A stretch of 64,000 nucleotides of DNA from an uncultured Lentisphaeria bacterium. Lineage in GTDB: Bacteria > Verrucomicrobiota > Lentisphaeria > Victivallales > Victivallaceae. A program made the position numbers and the translations under genes. Positions 45,164-53,720 of the stretch are shown one piece after another. The notes beneath the pieces were generated by a model, which ran no database searches, was not told the origin of the DNA, and saw only the letters and a program-made list of their open reading frames with translations. The DNA lies in assembly GCA_949282965.1 (NCBI GenBank), contig CASDQW010000109.1, forward strand, positions 92,182-156,181, written 5' to 3'. Within the stretch, counting starts at the first letter, position 1. The number at the start of each line of letters is the position of its first letter.

Positions 45164-46309
45164 ATGAAGGAACCGTCGAATCACAGCGTGCTGATCGGGG
45201 CTGATCTTCCGGAATGTTTCCTGCCGCTGGCGCGGCGCGGGAGAACGGCACTGCTCACCAATCCCACCGGCATGAACCGGGATTTCCGTGCCACGGCGGA
45301 TCTGCTGGCGGAGCGGGGATGCCTGAGCATGCTGTTCGCTCCTGAACATGGCGTGCGCGGCGAACTGCAGGCCGGTATCGCCGTGGACGACTGCCGCGAT
45401 CCGGTTACGGGGGTGCCGGTGCGCAGTCTTTTTCAGCGTCGCCGTTTTCCGGAAGAAGAGGATTTTGAACGGTTTGACGTGCTGTTTTGCGACCTGCAGG
45501 AGGTCGGAGCGCGTTTTTATACCTACTTGTACACACTGGCCGACTGTATGACGGCCTGCGCGGGGCGCGGCGTGCCGGTGGTGGTACTGGACCGGCCGGC
45601 GCCGCTCGGCGGAGTGGAGACGGAGGGGATTCTGCTGGAGGAGGCGTGTTTTTCCGGCGTGGGACGGTTTCCGATGCCCGCACGGCACGGGATGACGATC
45701 GGGGAATTTGCACGGTATGTTCGCGCGCGCTGCTGCCCCGGATTGGAGTTGACGGTGATTCCCTGCCGCGGCTGGCGGCGCGGGCTGTATTTCACGGACA
45801 CCGGTTTGCCGTGGGTGATGCCGTCGCCCAATCTGCCGACGCCGGAGAGTGCGTTGATTTACGTGGGAAGCTGCATCTTTGAAGGGACCGCGTTATCCGA
45901 GGGGAGGGGGAGCTGTCGGCCGTTTGAATTGATCGGCTCGCCCGGGTCCGACGGGCGGCAGATAGCGGAGCGGATGAATGCTGCGGCGCTGCCGGGGGTT
46001 CGGTTTCGGCCGGTCTGTTTCGCGCCGGCCTTTTCGAAACACGCCGGGAGTTTGTGTTCCGGGGTGCAGATTCATGTGACCGACCGGGAGGGGGTCCGGC
46101 CGGTTGCCGCGGCATTGACGCTTCTCGAAGTCTGGCGGGAGATGTTTCCGCAGGAGGTGCGGCCGACGCCGTTTCTGGATCTGCTGGTCGGAACTGCGGA
46201 TTTCCGGCTCGGGAAGTGCGGCGCCGATGACCTGATTCTTCGCTCCCGGCGTGAAAACGCCACTTTTCGCCGGGAACGCGTTTCCTTCCTGCTGCCGGAT
46301 TACGAATAG
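45164..46309 (+). CDS. DUF1343-family protein, NamZ-like exo-beta-N-acetylmuramidase (GH171)
   Basis: The 381-residue protein has the DUF1343 pattern: GADLPECFLPLARRGRTALLTNPTG, APEHGVRGELQAG, FDVLFCDLQEVGARFYTYLYTL, VVVLDRPAPLGG, PARHGMTIGEFARYV and WVMPSPNLPTPESALIYVG. Characterised members (NamZ, GH171) release terminal MurNAc from peptidoglycan fragments. No signal peptide is obvious, unlike secreted NamZ, so a cytosolic or recycling role is possible. The ATG at 45164 has no Shine-Dalgarno site. A CATAGT hexamer lies only 6 bases upstream, so it could be leaderless. It is convergent with the sugar kinase. Confidence 0.82.
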   Translation: MKEPSNHSVLIGADLPECFLPLARRGRTALLTNPTGMNRDFRATADLLAERGCLSMLFAPEHGVRGELQAGIAVDDCRDPVTGVPVRSLFQRRRFPEEEDFERFDVLFCDLQEVGARFYTYLYTLADCMTACAGRGVPVVVLDRPAPLGGVETEGILLEEACFSGVGRFPMPARHGMTIGEFARYVRARCCPGLELTVIPCRGWRRGLYFTDTGLPWVMPSPNLPTPESALIYVGSCIFEGTALSEGRGSCRPFELIGSPGSDGRQIAERMNAAALPGVRFRPVCFAPAFSKHAGSLCSGVQIHVTDREGVRPVAAALTLLEVWREMFPQEVRPTPFLDLLVGTADFRLGKCGADDLILRSRRENATFRRERVSFLLPDYE

Positions 46310-46311
46310 AC

Positions 46312-46348
46312 AAAAAAACGGCGGCGAGCCGCAAAACGGCCGCCGCCG
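46312..46348 (-). terminator. Terminator of the sugar kinase gene
   Basis: CGGCGGC (46319-46325) and GCCGCCG (46342-46348) form a GC-rich stem. On the minus strand seven T follow (46318-46312), directly after the DUF1343 stop on the other strand. Confidence 0.75.
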
Positions 46349-46375
46349 GATGCATGGCTGAAGCGGAAAAACGCC

Positions 46376-47476
46376 TCAGCGGTCGACGCGCGCGCCGCCG
46401 CCCTTCATGAGCTTTTCAACTTCTTCACGCAGCGCCATGGAGGTGTCGCCCGGGGTGGTCATCGCCAGCGCGCCGTGAGCAGCGCCGTAGTTGACCGCCT
46501 TTTCGGCGTCGCCGGTGGAGAGGAAGCCGAAGACCAGACCGGAAGCGAAGCTGTCGCCGCCGCCGACGCGGTCGAAGATTTCCAGATTCGGCCGGTGAAT
46601 GGCTTCATGGAATTCGCCGTCGTAATAGCAGATCGCGCCCCAGTCGTTGAAGGTCGCGGTCTTGACCGCGCGCAGCGTGGTGGCGACGACCTTGAAATTC
46701 GGATAGGCGGCGACCGCTTTTTTGATCATCGCCTTGAAGCTGTCGGTTTCCAGCTTGGTGAGGTTTTCATCGACGCCTTCGACTTCAAAGCCGAGGCTGG
46801 CGGTGAAATCTTCTTCATTGCCGATCATCACGTCGACGTAACGGGCGATTTCCTTGTTGACTTCCTGCGCTTTGGCCTGGCCGCCGATGCCCTTCCAGAG
46901 GGAGGGCCGGTAGTTCAGGTCATAGCTGGTGACCGTGCCGTATTTCTTGGCGGCCTTGAGCGCTTCGATCACCACATCCGGAGTGGTTTCGGAGAGCGCG
47001 GCGAAGATGCCGCCGGTATGGAACCAGCGCACGCCGAGCTTGCCGAAGATGTATTCCCAGTCGATGTCCCCGGCTTTGAGCTGGGAGGCCGCGGTGTTGC
47101 CGCGGTCGGAGCAGCCGCGCGCACCGCGCACGCCGAAGCCGCGTTCGGTGAAGTTGAGTCCGTTGCGGACGTTGCGGCCGATACCGTCAAAGGGAACCCA
47201 CTTGATCAGCGCGGTGTCGACGCCGCCCTGAAGGATGAAGTCTTCCAGCAGCCGGCCGACCGGGTTGTCGGCGAACGCGGTGACCACCGCCGCACGCTGG
47301 CGGAAGCAGCGGCGCAGGCCGCGGGCCACATTGTATTCGCCGCCGCCTTCCCATACTTTGAAGGAGCGGGTGGTGTGAATGCGTTCGTCGCCCGGATCGA
47401 ACCGGAGCATGATTTCGCCAAGGGAAAGAATGTCGTAACGGCATTCTTCGGCCGGACGGATGATCAGTTTGCTCAT
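46376..47476 (-). CDS. PfkB-family sugar kinase, 2-keto-3-deoxygluconate kinase-like
   Basis: The 366-residue protein has PfkB signatures: SLGEIMLRFDPGDERI, EGGGEYNVARGLRRC, VTSYDLNYRPSLW and, near the C-terminus, FDRVGGGDSFASGLVFG, which contains the catalytic-base Asp. The closest recognisable subtype is the KdgK group, which phosphorylates 2-keto-3-deoxygluconate to KDPG for the Entner-Doudoroff exit. It is transcribed divergently from a Gfo/Idh-containing catabolic operon, which supports a sugar-acid role. Fructokinase or another ribokinase-type substrate is the main alternative. Confidence 0.85.
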   Translation of the reverse strand: MSKLIIRPAEECRYDILSLGEIMLRFDPGDERIHTTRSFKVWEGGGEYNVARGLRRCFRQRAAVVTAFADNPVGRLLEDFILQGGVDTALIKWVPFDGIGRNVRNGLNFTERGFGVRGARGCSDRGNTAASQLKAGDIDWEYIFGKLGVRWFHTGGIFAALSETTPDVVIEALKAAKKYGTVTSYDLNYRPSLWKGIGGQAKAQEVNKEIARYVDVMIGNEEDFTASLGFEVEGVDENLTKLETDSFKAMIKKAVAAYPNFKVVATTLRAVKTATFNDWGAICYYDGEFHEAIHRPNLEIFDRVGGGDSFASGLVFGFLSTGDAEKAVNYGAAHGALAMTTPGDTSMALREEVEKLMKGGGARVDR

Positions 47477-47537
47477 AGTCAGTTACTGCCTTTCGGTAAT
47501 GGTTGAAACGTCGAAAAAAGAGATCCTTTTCCTAATT

Positions 47538-47566
47538 ACTATACGCAGTCAAATCCGGAAAGTCAA
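47538..47566 (-). promoter_or_regulatory. Promoter of the sugar kinase gene
   Basis: On the minus strand TTGACT (47561-47566) and TATAGT (47538-47543) are exactly 17 bp apart, a strong sigma-70 promoter about 60 bp before the start. Confidence 0.75.
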
Positions 47567-47663
47567 ATGCCGGAAGCCGTAAAAGAAACACCCCCGTTTT
47601 CAGGCGGATCATGGATTGAATCACTTTTATTCAGTATTGATGAAAAAGCAGTGCATTCCGGAC

Positions 47664-47692
47664 TTGACATTTCATCGAATGCGGCTTACAGT
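47664..47692 (+). promoter_or_regulatory. Promoter of the 47.7-54.8 kb operon
   Basis: A consensus TTGACA (47664-47669) and TACAGT (47687-47692) are 17 bp apart. The expected transcript start near 47699 leaves a leader of only 11-23 bases, depending on whether ATG 47710 or ATG 47722 is used. The 97 bp between this and the divergent kinase promoter contain a TGAAT/ATTCA inverted repeat (47617-47633) that could be an operator. Confidence 0.7.
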
Positions 47693-47709
47693 ATGCCCTG
47701 TATATAGGG

Positions 47710-48903
47710 ATGGGCCTGTTTATGCATCAAAAAATCAGAGTCGGAATCGTCGGAACCGGATTCGCCGGAGAATTTCACGTCAACGCCCTGCGCCGCGTGT
47801 ATGGCGTCGAGGTTGAACTTGCCGGCGTTACTTCCCTGCGCCGGGAAAGCCGTGAGGCGTTCGGCCGGCGGCACGGCATCCCGGTGTTCGATTCCGTAGC
47901 CGACATGCTGCCGGAAATCGACCTGCTCGATGTCTGCTCCCCCCCCTATGCCCATGAGGAACATATCGTCGCCGCCGCCGCGGCGGGGCTGCATGTCATC
48001 TGTGAAAAACCGCTGACCGGCTACTTCGGCGCCGGCGATCCTGCCCGGTATTACGGCGACCGCGATCCCAAAGCGCCGATGCGCCGGGCTGTGCTGGATA
48101 CCATGCGCCGCATCCGCGATGCGGTGCGGAAGGGGGGCGGAAGTTTCGGTTACGCCGAAAACTTCGTCTACGCCCCCGGCGTGGTCAAGGAACGGGAAAT
48201 CCTGAGCAAGACCGGTGCGCAGATCCTGCGCATGACCGGCGAGGAGTCCCACAACGGTTCCGCTTCCCCGGTGTACGGCATCTGGAGCTGCGCCGGCGGC
48301 GGCTCGCTGATCGGCAAGGGCTGCCACCCGCTGGGCGGCATGCTGTATTTGAAGCGGGAGGAAGGTCTGGCCCGGGACGGCCGGCCCATCCGGCCGGTGT
48401 CGGTGTCGGCGCGGACTCACCAGCTGACCCGGCTGCCGAATTACCGGGACCGGGGCTTGATCCGCACCGATTACCGGGACGTGGAGGATTACGGCTTCAT
48501 GCACGTGACGTTCGAAGACGGTACGGTGGCCGACGTGCTGACCAGCGAAGTGGTGCTGGGCGGGATTTACGATTATCTTGAAGTGTTTGCCAACAACCAC
48601 CGTTCCCGGGCGCATCTGAGTCCCGGGGGGCTGATGGATGTGTATAATCCGCGCGGGGAGGAATTCCGGGATATTTATCTTATGGAAAAGGTCAGCACGC
48701 AGGAGGGCTGGTCCCCGGCGGCGCCGGATGAATCCTTTACCATGGGGTATCAGGCGGAAATTCAGGATTTTGTGATGTCGGCCGCGTCCGGGGGCGAACC
48801 GCAGTCCGGGCTGGAGCTGGCGTTTGATACGACGTCGACGATTTACTCCGCGTATCTGTCGGACGAAAATCGCGGCGCGGAGACGGAAGTTGAACTCGTT
48901 TGA
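47710..48903 (+). CDS. Gfo/Idh/MocA-family oxidoreductase, first gene of the catabolic operon
   Basis: The 397-residue protein has GIVGTGFAGEFHVNAL (Rossmann fold) and VICEKPLTGYFGAG (EKP motif). An insertion of about 25 residues after the EKP motif (PARYYGDRDPKAPM) is unusual for the family. The second domain carries a GKGCHPLGGMLYL helix likely to bind substrate. Start choice is open: ATG 47710 gives a very short leader and ATG 47722 loses four residues. It stands 33 bp before a second Gfo/Idh gene of the same operon. The substrate is unknown, probably a sugar, sugar acid or cyclitol. Confidence 0.88.
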   Translation: MGLFMHQKIRVGIVGTGFAGEFHVNALRRVYGVEVELAGVTSLRRESREAFGRRHGIPVFDSVADMLPEIDLLDVCSPPYAHEEHIVAAAAAGLHVICEKPLTGYFGAGDPARYYGDRDPKAPMRRAVLDTMRRIRDAVRKGGGSFGYAENFVYAPGVVKEREILSKTGAQILRMTGEESHNGSASPVYGIWSCAGGGSLIGKGCHPLGGMLYLKREEGLARDGRPIRPVSVSARTHQLTRLPNYRDRGLIRTDYRDVEDYGFMHVTFEDGTVADVLTSEVVLGGIYDYLEVFANNHRSRAHLSPGGLMDVYNPRGEEFRDIYLMEKVSTQEGWSPAAPDESFTMGYQAEIQDFVMSAASGGEPQSGLELAFDTTSTIYSAYLSDENRGAETEVELV

Positions 48904-48936
48904 GCACTTATACCAAACCAACAGGAGACATGCGTC

Positions 48937-50007
48937 ATGAATCGTGTTCTCAATGTCGGCATCATCGGTCTGGGGCATCTGCACCCCTTCACCTACATGC
49001 CCCACTTCAAGAGCTGCAAACTGACCAATGTGGTGGCGGCGATGGATCCCAATGCCGCGCTGCGGGAGACCTTCTCCAATCAGTTCGGGGTGAAAACCTA
49101 TGCCGATTATGAATCGATGCTGGCCAATGAAAAGCTGGATCTGGTCTATATTTTCCTGCCGCACTGCGACTGCGCCGCGGCCGGGATCGCCTGCGCGGAA
49201 CGCGGCATTCACGTGGTGATCGAAAAGCCGGTCGCCCATACCTCCGAGTCCGCCGCCGCGGTGGCGGCCGCCTGTGCCAAAAACCAGGTGCTTTTTTCGA
49301 CGCCTTATCTCTGGCGCTACCATCCGGTCACCCGCCGGATGAAGGAAGTGATCGACGCCGGACTGCTCGGCCGGATCGTCGGCTGCGAAGGCCGCTGCGC
49401 GGCCGGCGGGCTGCATCGTTACATCGAAGGCCATAGCGAATGGATGCTCGACCCGGCCAAGTCCGGCGGCGGCCCGATGTACAATCTCGGCGTGCACTGG
49501 ATCGATTTGTACCGCTGGCTGCTCGACTCGGAAATCCGGGAAGTCGTCGGCAAGAACGTGCGGGTCAACCAGGCCTACAAGATCGAAGACAATTCGTTCG
49601 CCATCGCCACGTTTGAAAACGGCGCGACGCTGGCGCTCGACATCAGCTACACCGTGCCGGACAGCTATCCCTACGGGCGGGATCTGTACCTCGGCATCCG
49701 GGGGACGGAAGGTTGTATCAACTTTGCGCCGTCGTTCGAAGGGACCCGGCAGACGATGATGATCTGCAGCAACCATCCGAAGTTCGGCGGCGCTCCCCGC
49801 CAGATCATTGAATTCGAACTGGATCCCGTACCGGGTTATTGCGGATCGCTCGGGCTGGAATACGTCAATGAAATTGCACAGCAGATCATCGACGGGAACT
49901 ACAAGCCCTTCATCGGCGGCGATGACGCGGTCAAGGTGCTGGAAGTGGTCGAAGCCATCTACCGGGCTGACTCTGCCAACCGCGCGGTTCAGGTGGAATA
50001 CAAATAA
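48937..50007 (+). CDS. Gfo/Idh/MocA-family oxidoreductase, second gene of the operon
   Basis: The 356-residue protein has GIIGLGHLHPFTY, VYIFLPHCDC, HVVIEKPVAHT (EKP) and LGVHWIDLYRWLLD (the His/Asp substrate helix). An AGGAG site precedes the ATG. It differs clearly from the first oxidoreductase, so the two are not recent duplicates and probably act on different intermediates. It ends 39 bp before the hydroxyacid dehydrogenase gene. Confidence 0.9.
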   Translation: MNRVLNVGIIGLGHLHPFTYMPHFKSCKLTNVVAAMDPNAALRETFSNQFGVKTYADYESMLANEKLDLVYIFLPHCDCAAAGIACAERGIHVVIEKPVAHTSESAAAVAAACAKNQVLFSTPYLWRYHPVTRRMKEVIDAGLLGRIVGCEGRCAAGGLHRYIEGHSEWMLDPAKSGGGPMYNLGVHWIDLYRWLLDSEIREVVGKNVRVNQAYKIEDNSFAIATFENGATLALDISYTVPDSYPYGRDLYLGIRGTEGCINFAPSFEGTRQTMMICSNHPKFGGAPRQIIEFELDPVPGYCGSLGLEYVNEIAQQIIDGNYKPFIGGDDAVKVLEVVEAIYRADSANRAVQVEYK

Positions 50008-50046
50008 CGGAATTTTCAAAACCAACGCATGTGAGGATTGGAAATC

Positions 50047-51051
50047 ATGGCTAACTTCAAAGCGGTCGTCACCGACTATATCGAAAACGACCTCCAGTAC
50101 GAAGCGGAGAAACTTGCCGCGCTCGGCATTGATTTTGCCGCTTACCAACTCAAGTTCCGTCCCGAGGACGAAGTATACGAAGCGATCAAGGACGCCGACG
50201 TCGTGGTCGTCAACATGGTCAAGATGCCCGAATCGCTGATCAAGCGGCTGACCCGCTGCAAGCTGATCATCCGGCACGGGATCGGATACGACAATGTGGA
50301 CGTGGATGCCTGCACCCGTTACGGTATCCAGTTCGCCTATCAGCCCGACTACTGCAAGGAAGACGTGGCGGAACACGCCATTGCGTTGATTTTCGCCTGC
50401 GCCCGCCGGCTGTTCCGGGCCCGCCGGACCCTGGACGAATCCAGCGCCGCCGGTCAGTGGGACTTCAGCGACCTGTTCCCGGTTTACCGGCTGGACGGCA
50501 AGACGCTCGGGATTCTCGGCTGCGGCCGGATCGGGAGCCGGGTCTTCCGCAAGCTGCGCAGTTTCGGTTTCCGGATCATCGCCTGCGACCCGTATCTTTC
50601 GGCGGAACGCAAGACGGAGCTGGAAGAACAGGGACTGCGGTTTGTGGACAAGGAAACGCTGTTCAAGACCTCGGATTTCATCACGGTGCACACGCCGCTC
50701 AACAACGAAACGCGCAAAATCGTCGACGCCGCCGCCATTGCGCTGATGAAGCCGACCGCGTATCTGGTGAACACCGCCCGCGGTCCGATGGTGGATATTC
50801 CGGCGCTGGCCGCGGCGCTGCGGGAAGAACGGATCGCCGGAGCCGGGATCGACGTGTTCGATGTGGAGCCGCCGCCGGCGGAATACGAACTGTTCCCGTT
50901 GAAGAACGCGATTCTTTCGCCTCACATGGGATGGGCCAGTGAGGAAGCCGGCTGGGAAATCCGCGAAAGCATTCTCGCCGACATCATCACCGCCGCCAAC
51001 GGTCGTTCGGCGCGCTGCGTGGTTAATTCGATCAAGGAACTGAAAAAATAA
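50047..51051 (+). CDS. D-2-hydroxyacid dehydrogenase
   Basis: The 334-residue protein has the complete family set: GILGCGRIGSRV (NAD loop), catalytic Arg in NTARGPMVD, Glu in DVFDVEPPPAE and His in LSPHMGWAS. These enzymes reduce 2-keto acids or oxidise D-2-hydroxyacids (phosphoglycerate, lactate, glyoxylate types). ATG 50047 follows an AGGA site; a TTG three codons earlier is less likely. It lies within the operon between a sugar oxidoreductase and an aminotransferase, so its substrate is probably a sugar-derived hydroxyacid. Confidence 0.93.
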   Translation: MANFKAVVTDYIENDLQYEAEKLAALGIDFAAYQLKFRPEDEVYEAIKDADVVVVNMVKMPESLIKRLTRCKLIIRHGIGYDNVDVDACTRYGIQFAYQPDYCKEDVAEHAIALIFACARRLFRARRTLDESSAAGQWDFSDLFPVYRLDGKTLGILGCGRIGSRVFRKLRSFGFRIIACDPYLSAERKTELEEQGLRFVDKETLFKTSDFITVHTPLNNETRKIVDAAAIALMKPTAYLVNTARGPMVDIPALAAALREERIAGAGIDVFDVEPPPAEYELFPLKNAILSPHMGWASEEAGWEIRESILADIITAANGRSARCVVNSIKELKK

Positions 51052-51129
51052 AACCGGTCGTGCGGACCGACCCCGACGGAGAAAACGCTGCCTCGGTTCG
51101 CACGGTCAACCAAATAACAGGAGTTCATC

Positions 51130-52449
51130 ATGAAACACAGTTGTGTGAAAACCGCCATCCCCGGTCCGAAGAGTGCGGCTCTGATCAATGAATGGCACAA
51201 GTACGAGTATGATGCCTGCGGCTATCAGGCCTCCGTGGTCTGGGATCGTGGGGAAGACTGCATCATTACCGACGTCGACGGCAACAAGTTCATCGACTGG
51301 ACCAGCGGGGTGCTGGTTACCAACGTCGGCCATTGTCATCCGAAAATGGTCAAGGCCATGCAGGAAGCCGTGGGCAAACTGATCAACAGCTATGAATGCC
51401 CGACCGAATATCGTATCAAGGCTGCCAAGGCGCTGATGGAAGTCGCGCCCAAGCACATGGGCAAATGCTTCTTCTTCTCCACCGGTGCGGAAGCCACTGA
51501 AGTGGCGATGCGGGTTATGAAACGCCGGACCGGGAAATTCGAAATTCTCTGCTTTGAAAACGGTTTCCACGGCAAGACCGCCATGGCCGCCGCCGCCGGC
51601 GGTCTGTCCGGCCCGAAGAAGGGATTCGGCCCGACGGTGCCGGGCGTGATCCGGGCGATTTATCCGTCCGCTTATCGCGACGAACTCGGCTTCTGCGACG
51701 ACGGTCCGGATTTCAAGAAATATTTCAACTACCTCGAAAGCGTGATTGCCGCGAACTCCGTCGGCAGTCTGGCCGGTCTGATCATCGAACCGTATCAGGG
51801 GTCGGGCGGCTTCAACTTCCCGCCGAAGGGCTGGCTGAAGGCTCTGGAAAAATGGGCGCGTGCCAAAGGCATTCTGTTCACGCTTGACGAAGTGCAGGCC
51901 GGTTACGGCCGGACCGGTACGATGTTTGCCTGCGAACACGAAGGCCTGACGCCGGACCTTATGACGCTCGGCAAGGGGATCGGCTGCGGTGCGTCGATTT
52001 CGGCAGTGATCGGTACCGATGATGTGTTCCACGCGTTCGGTCGCGGTGAAATGTCCTCGACGCTCGGCGGGAATCCGGTGGCGACCTCGGTGGTGCCGGT
52101 GATTCTCGACATCATCAAGGAACAGAAGCTGGTTGAAAATTCGGCGAAGATGGGTGAATACCTCAAGGCCAAGCTGATGGCGATGAAGGATCGCTGCCCG
52201 AAGGTGGGCGACGTGCGCGGCATGGGGCTGATCGTCGGCGTCGAATTCGTCCAGGACAAGGCGACGAAGGAACCGGCGACTGCCGAAATGATTCACGCGG
52301 TCATCGACCGTTGCGCGGCCAAAGGGCTGCTGGTCGGATCCGTCGGCCGTTACGGCAACGTGATCCGGGTGGCGCCGCCGTTGACCGTGACCAAGGAATT
52401 GATCGACGAAAGCTGCGAAATCTTCGAAGAAGTGGCCAAGAGCCTCTAA
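51130..52449 (+). CDS. Class III PLP aminotransferase (GABA/ornithine aminotransferase-like)
   Basis: The 439-residue protein is fold-type I. It has FFFSTGAEATEVAMR, FHGKTAMAAAAGG, LFTLDEVQAGYGRTG and LGKGIGCGASISAVIG, with Lys282 holding PLP. The LDEVQxGxGRTG signature is typical of omega-amino acid and amino-polyol aminotransferases. It is separated from the dehydrogenase by 78 bp holding an inverted repeat (CGTGCGGACC region with GGTTCGCACGG). In this operon it would remove or add an amino group on a sugar-like or amino-acid intermediate. Confidence 0.93.
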   Translation: MKHSCVKTAIPGPKSAALINEWHKYEYDACGYQASVVWDRGEDCIITDVDGNKFIDWTSGVLVTNVGHCHPKMVKAMQEAVGKLINSYECPTEYRIKAAKALMEVAPKHMGKCFFFSTGAEATEVAMRVMKRRTGKFEILCFENGFHGKTAMAAAAGGLSGPKKGFGPTVPGVIRAIYPSAYRDELGFCDDGPDFKKYFNYLESVIAANSVGSLAGLIIEPYQGSGGFNFPPKGWLKALEKWARAKGILFTLDEVQAGYGRTGTMFACEHEGLTPDLMTLGKGIGCGASISAVIGTDDVFHAFGRGEMSSTLGGNPVATSVVPVILDIIKEQKLVENSAKMGEYLKAKLMAMKDRCPKVGDVRGMGLIVGVEFVQDKATKEPATAEMIHAVIDRCAAKGLLVGSVGRYGNVIRVAPPLTVTKELIDESCEIFEEVAKSL

Positions 52450-52468
52450 GCGAAACGGAATGCACGAC

Positions 52469-53701
52469 ATGCGTGAAAAAATCAAGGCCGCTGTCAAGGA
52501 GCTGCTGCCGGAGGCGCAGCAGTTCCTGTGCGACATCATGCGTTTCCCGTCCACGCCCGGACAGGAACATGAGGAAATGCTGTTTTTGGAGAAGGCGTTT
52601 TCCAAGCTGCCGTTTGAAGTAAACCGGGTGAATCTGTCCGAGGCGATCAAGCAGGATCCGGATTACAGCGATCCGGTTCCCGGGATCCGCTATGATGGGC
52701 GGTTCAATCTGCGCGTGCGCATTCCCGGTTCCGGAAACGGTCGGAAACTGCTCTTCAACGCTCATACCGACGCCGTGCCGCCTTCCGACGGCATGACCGA
52801 AGCCTGGAATCCCCGGGTGGAGGACGGTCGGATTTACGGGCGTGGTGCCTGTGACGACAAGGGGCAGGTCGCGGTTTTCTATCTGATGTGCCGCGTCATG
52901 CAGAAGCTGGGCCTCAAGTTCAAGGGGGACGTGGTCGGCCACCTGGTTAACGAAGAGGAAAACGGCGGCAACGGTTCGCTGGCCATGGCCCGGACCGGGG
53001 AAAAGGCCGATGCCTGCATCGTACTGGAGCCGACCGACGCGCGGATTCTGACGTCCATTCGCGGAGCGGTGTGGTTCCGGGTGGTCTTCAAGGGCGTCGC
53101 CGGACACAGCGGCGAAGCCGGGCAGACCAAGAGCGCGCTACTGCTGGCGCATCAGGCAATCAGCATTCTGACGCAGTACCATGCGGATCTGCTGAAGGCT
53201 TCGCGCGGGTTTCCGCTGTTCGACAAATACGCCAATCCGATGCCGATTACGTTCGGTAAGCTGCAGGCCGGCAACTGGCCCGCGGCCGCACCGAACAGCG
53301 CGGTGCTCGAAGGCGTGCTCGGGTTCCTGCCGAACAAGACCAAGGAAGAGATCTGCGCCGAAATGAAGGCGGCGCTGCTCGCCGGTGGTCTTAAGGAGCA
53401 GGAATTTGACCTGACCTTCATGTATCGGCATGACTGCAGCGTGGTCGAACCGGAACACGAGCTGCCGCAGGGGCTGCTGCGGCTCGGTGAAGCGATCGGC
53501 GTGCCGCAGACCATCGATGCCTGGACGGCGTCCTGTGATGCCTGGTTTTACAACAACCAGCTCGGCATCCCGACGGTGGTGTGCGGGGCCGGGACGCTCA
53601 AAGTGGCGCATTCGATCAACGAAAACATCGAAGTCGCCAGCATCGGTGCGACCGCGGAACTGATGGTCAATTTCATTGCCGAATTCTGTGAGGCGGAATA
53701 A
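52469..53701 (+). CDS. M20-family metallopeptidase/deacylase (ArgE/DapE/ACY1/CPG2 type)
   Basis: The 410-residue protein has the M20 metal site: FNAHTDAVPPSDG (His99, Asp101), GRGACDDKG (Asp130), NEEENGG (Glu162-Glu163), EPTD (Asp) and a late AHSINENIE (His). These enzymes hydrolyse amide bonds of N-acyl amino acids, dipeptides or related compounds with two Zn2+. Two ATGs occur at 52460 and 52469. GGAA at 52457-52460 is eight bases before the second, so 52469 is chosen. In the operon it probably removes an acyl group from an amino-bearing intermediate before or after transamination. Confidence 0.92.
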   Translation: MREKIKAAVKELLPEAQQFLCDIMRFPSTPGQEHEEMLFLEKAFSKLPFEVNRVNLSEAIKQDPDYSDPVPGIRYDGRFNLRVRIPGSGNGRKLLFNAHTDAVPPSDGMTEAWNPRVEDGRIYGRGACDDKGQVAVFYLMCRVMQKLGLKFKGDVVGHLVNEEENGGNGSLAMARTGEKADACIVLEPTDARILTSIRGAVWFRVVFKGVAGHSGEAGQTKSALLLAHQAISILTQYHADLLKASRGFPLFDKYANPMPITFGKLQAGNWPAAAPNSAVLEGVLGFLPNKTKEEICAEMKAALLAGGLKEQEFDLTFMYRHDCSVVEPEHELPQGLLRLGEAIGVPQTIDAWTASCDAWFYNNQLGIPTVVCGAGTLKVAHSINENIEVASIGATAELMVNFIAEFCEAE

Positions 53702-53720
53702 TCGAGGAAGGAAGAGAACG

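Noticed and set aside
47686..50925. 1079-codon open frame on the minus strand opposite the Gfo/Idh and dehydrogenase genes
   Set aside because: Shadow of real genes, produced by strong codon bias. Similar antisense frames at 27655-30336, 42770-44848 and 53673-55865 were rejected for the same reason.
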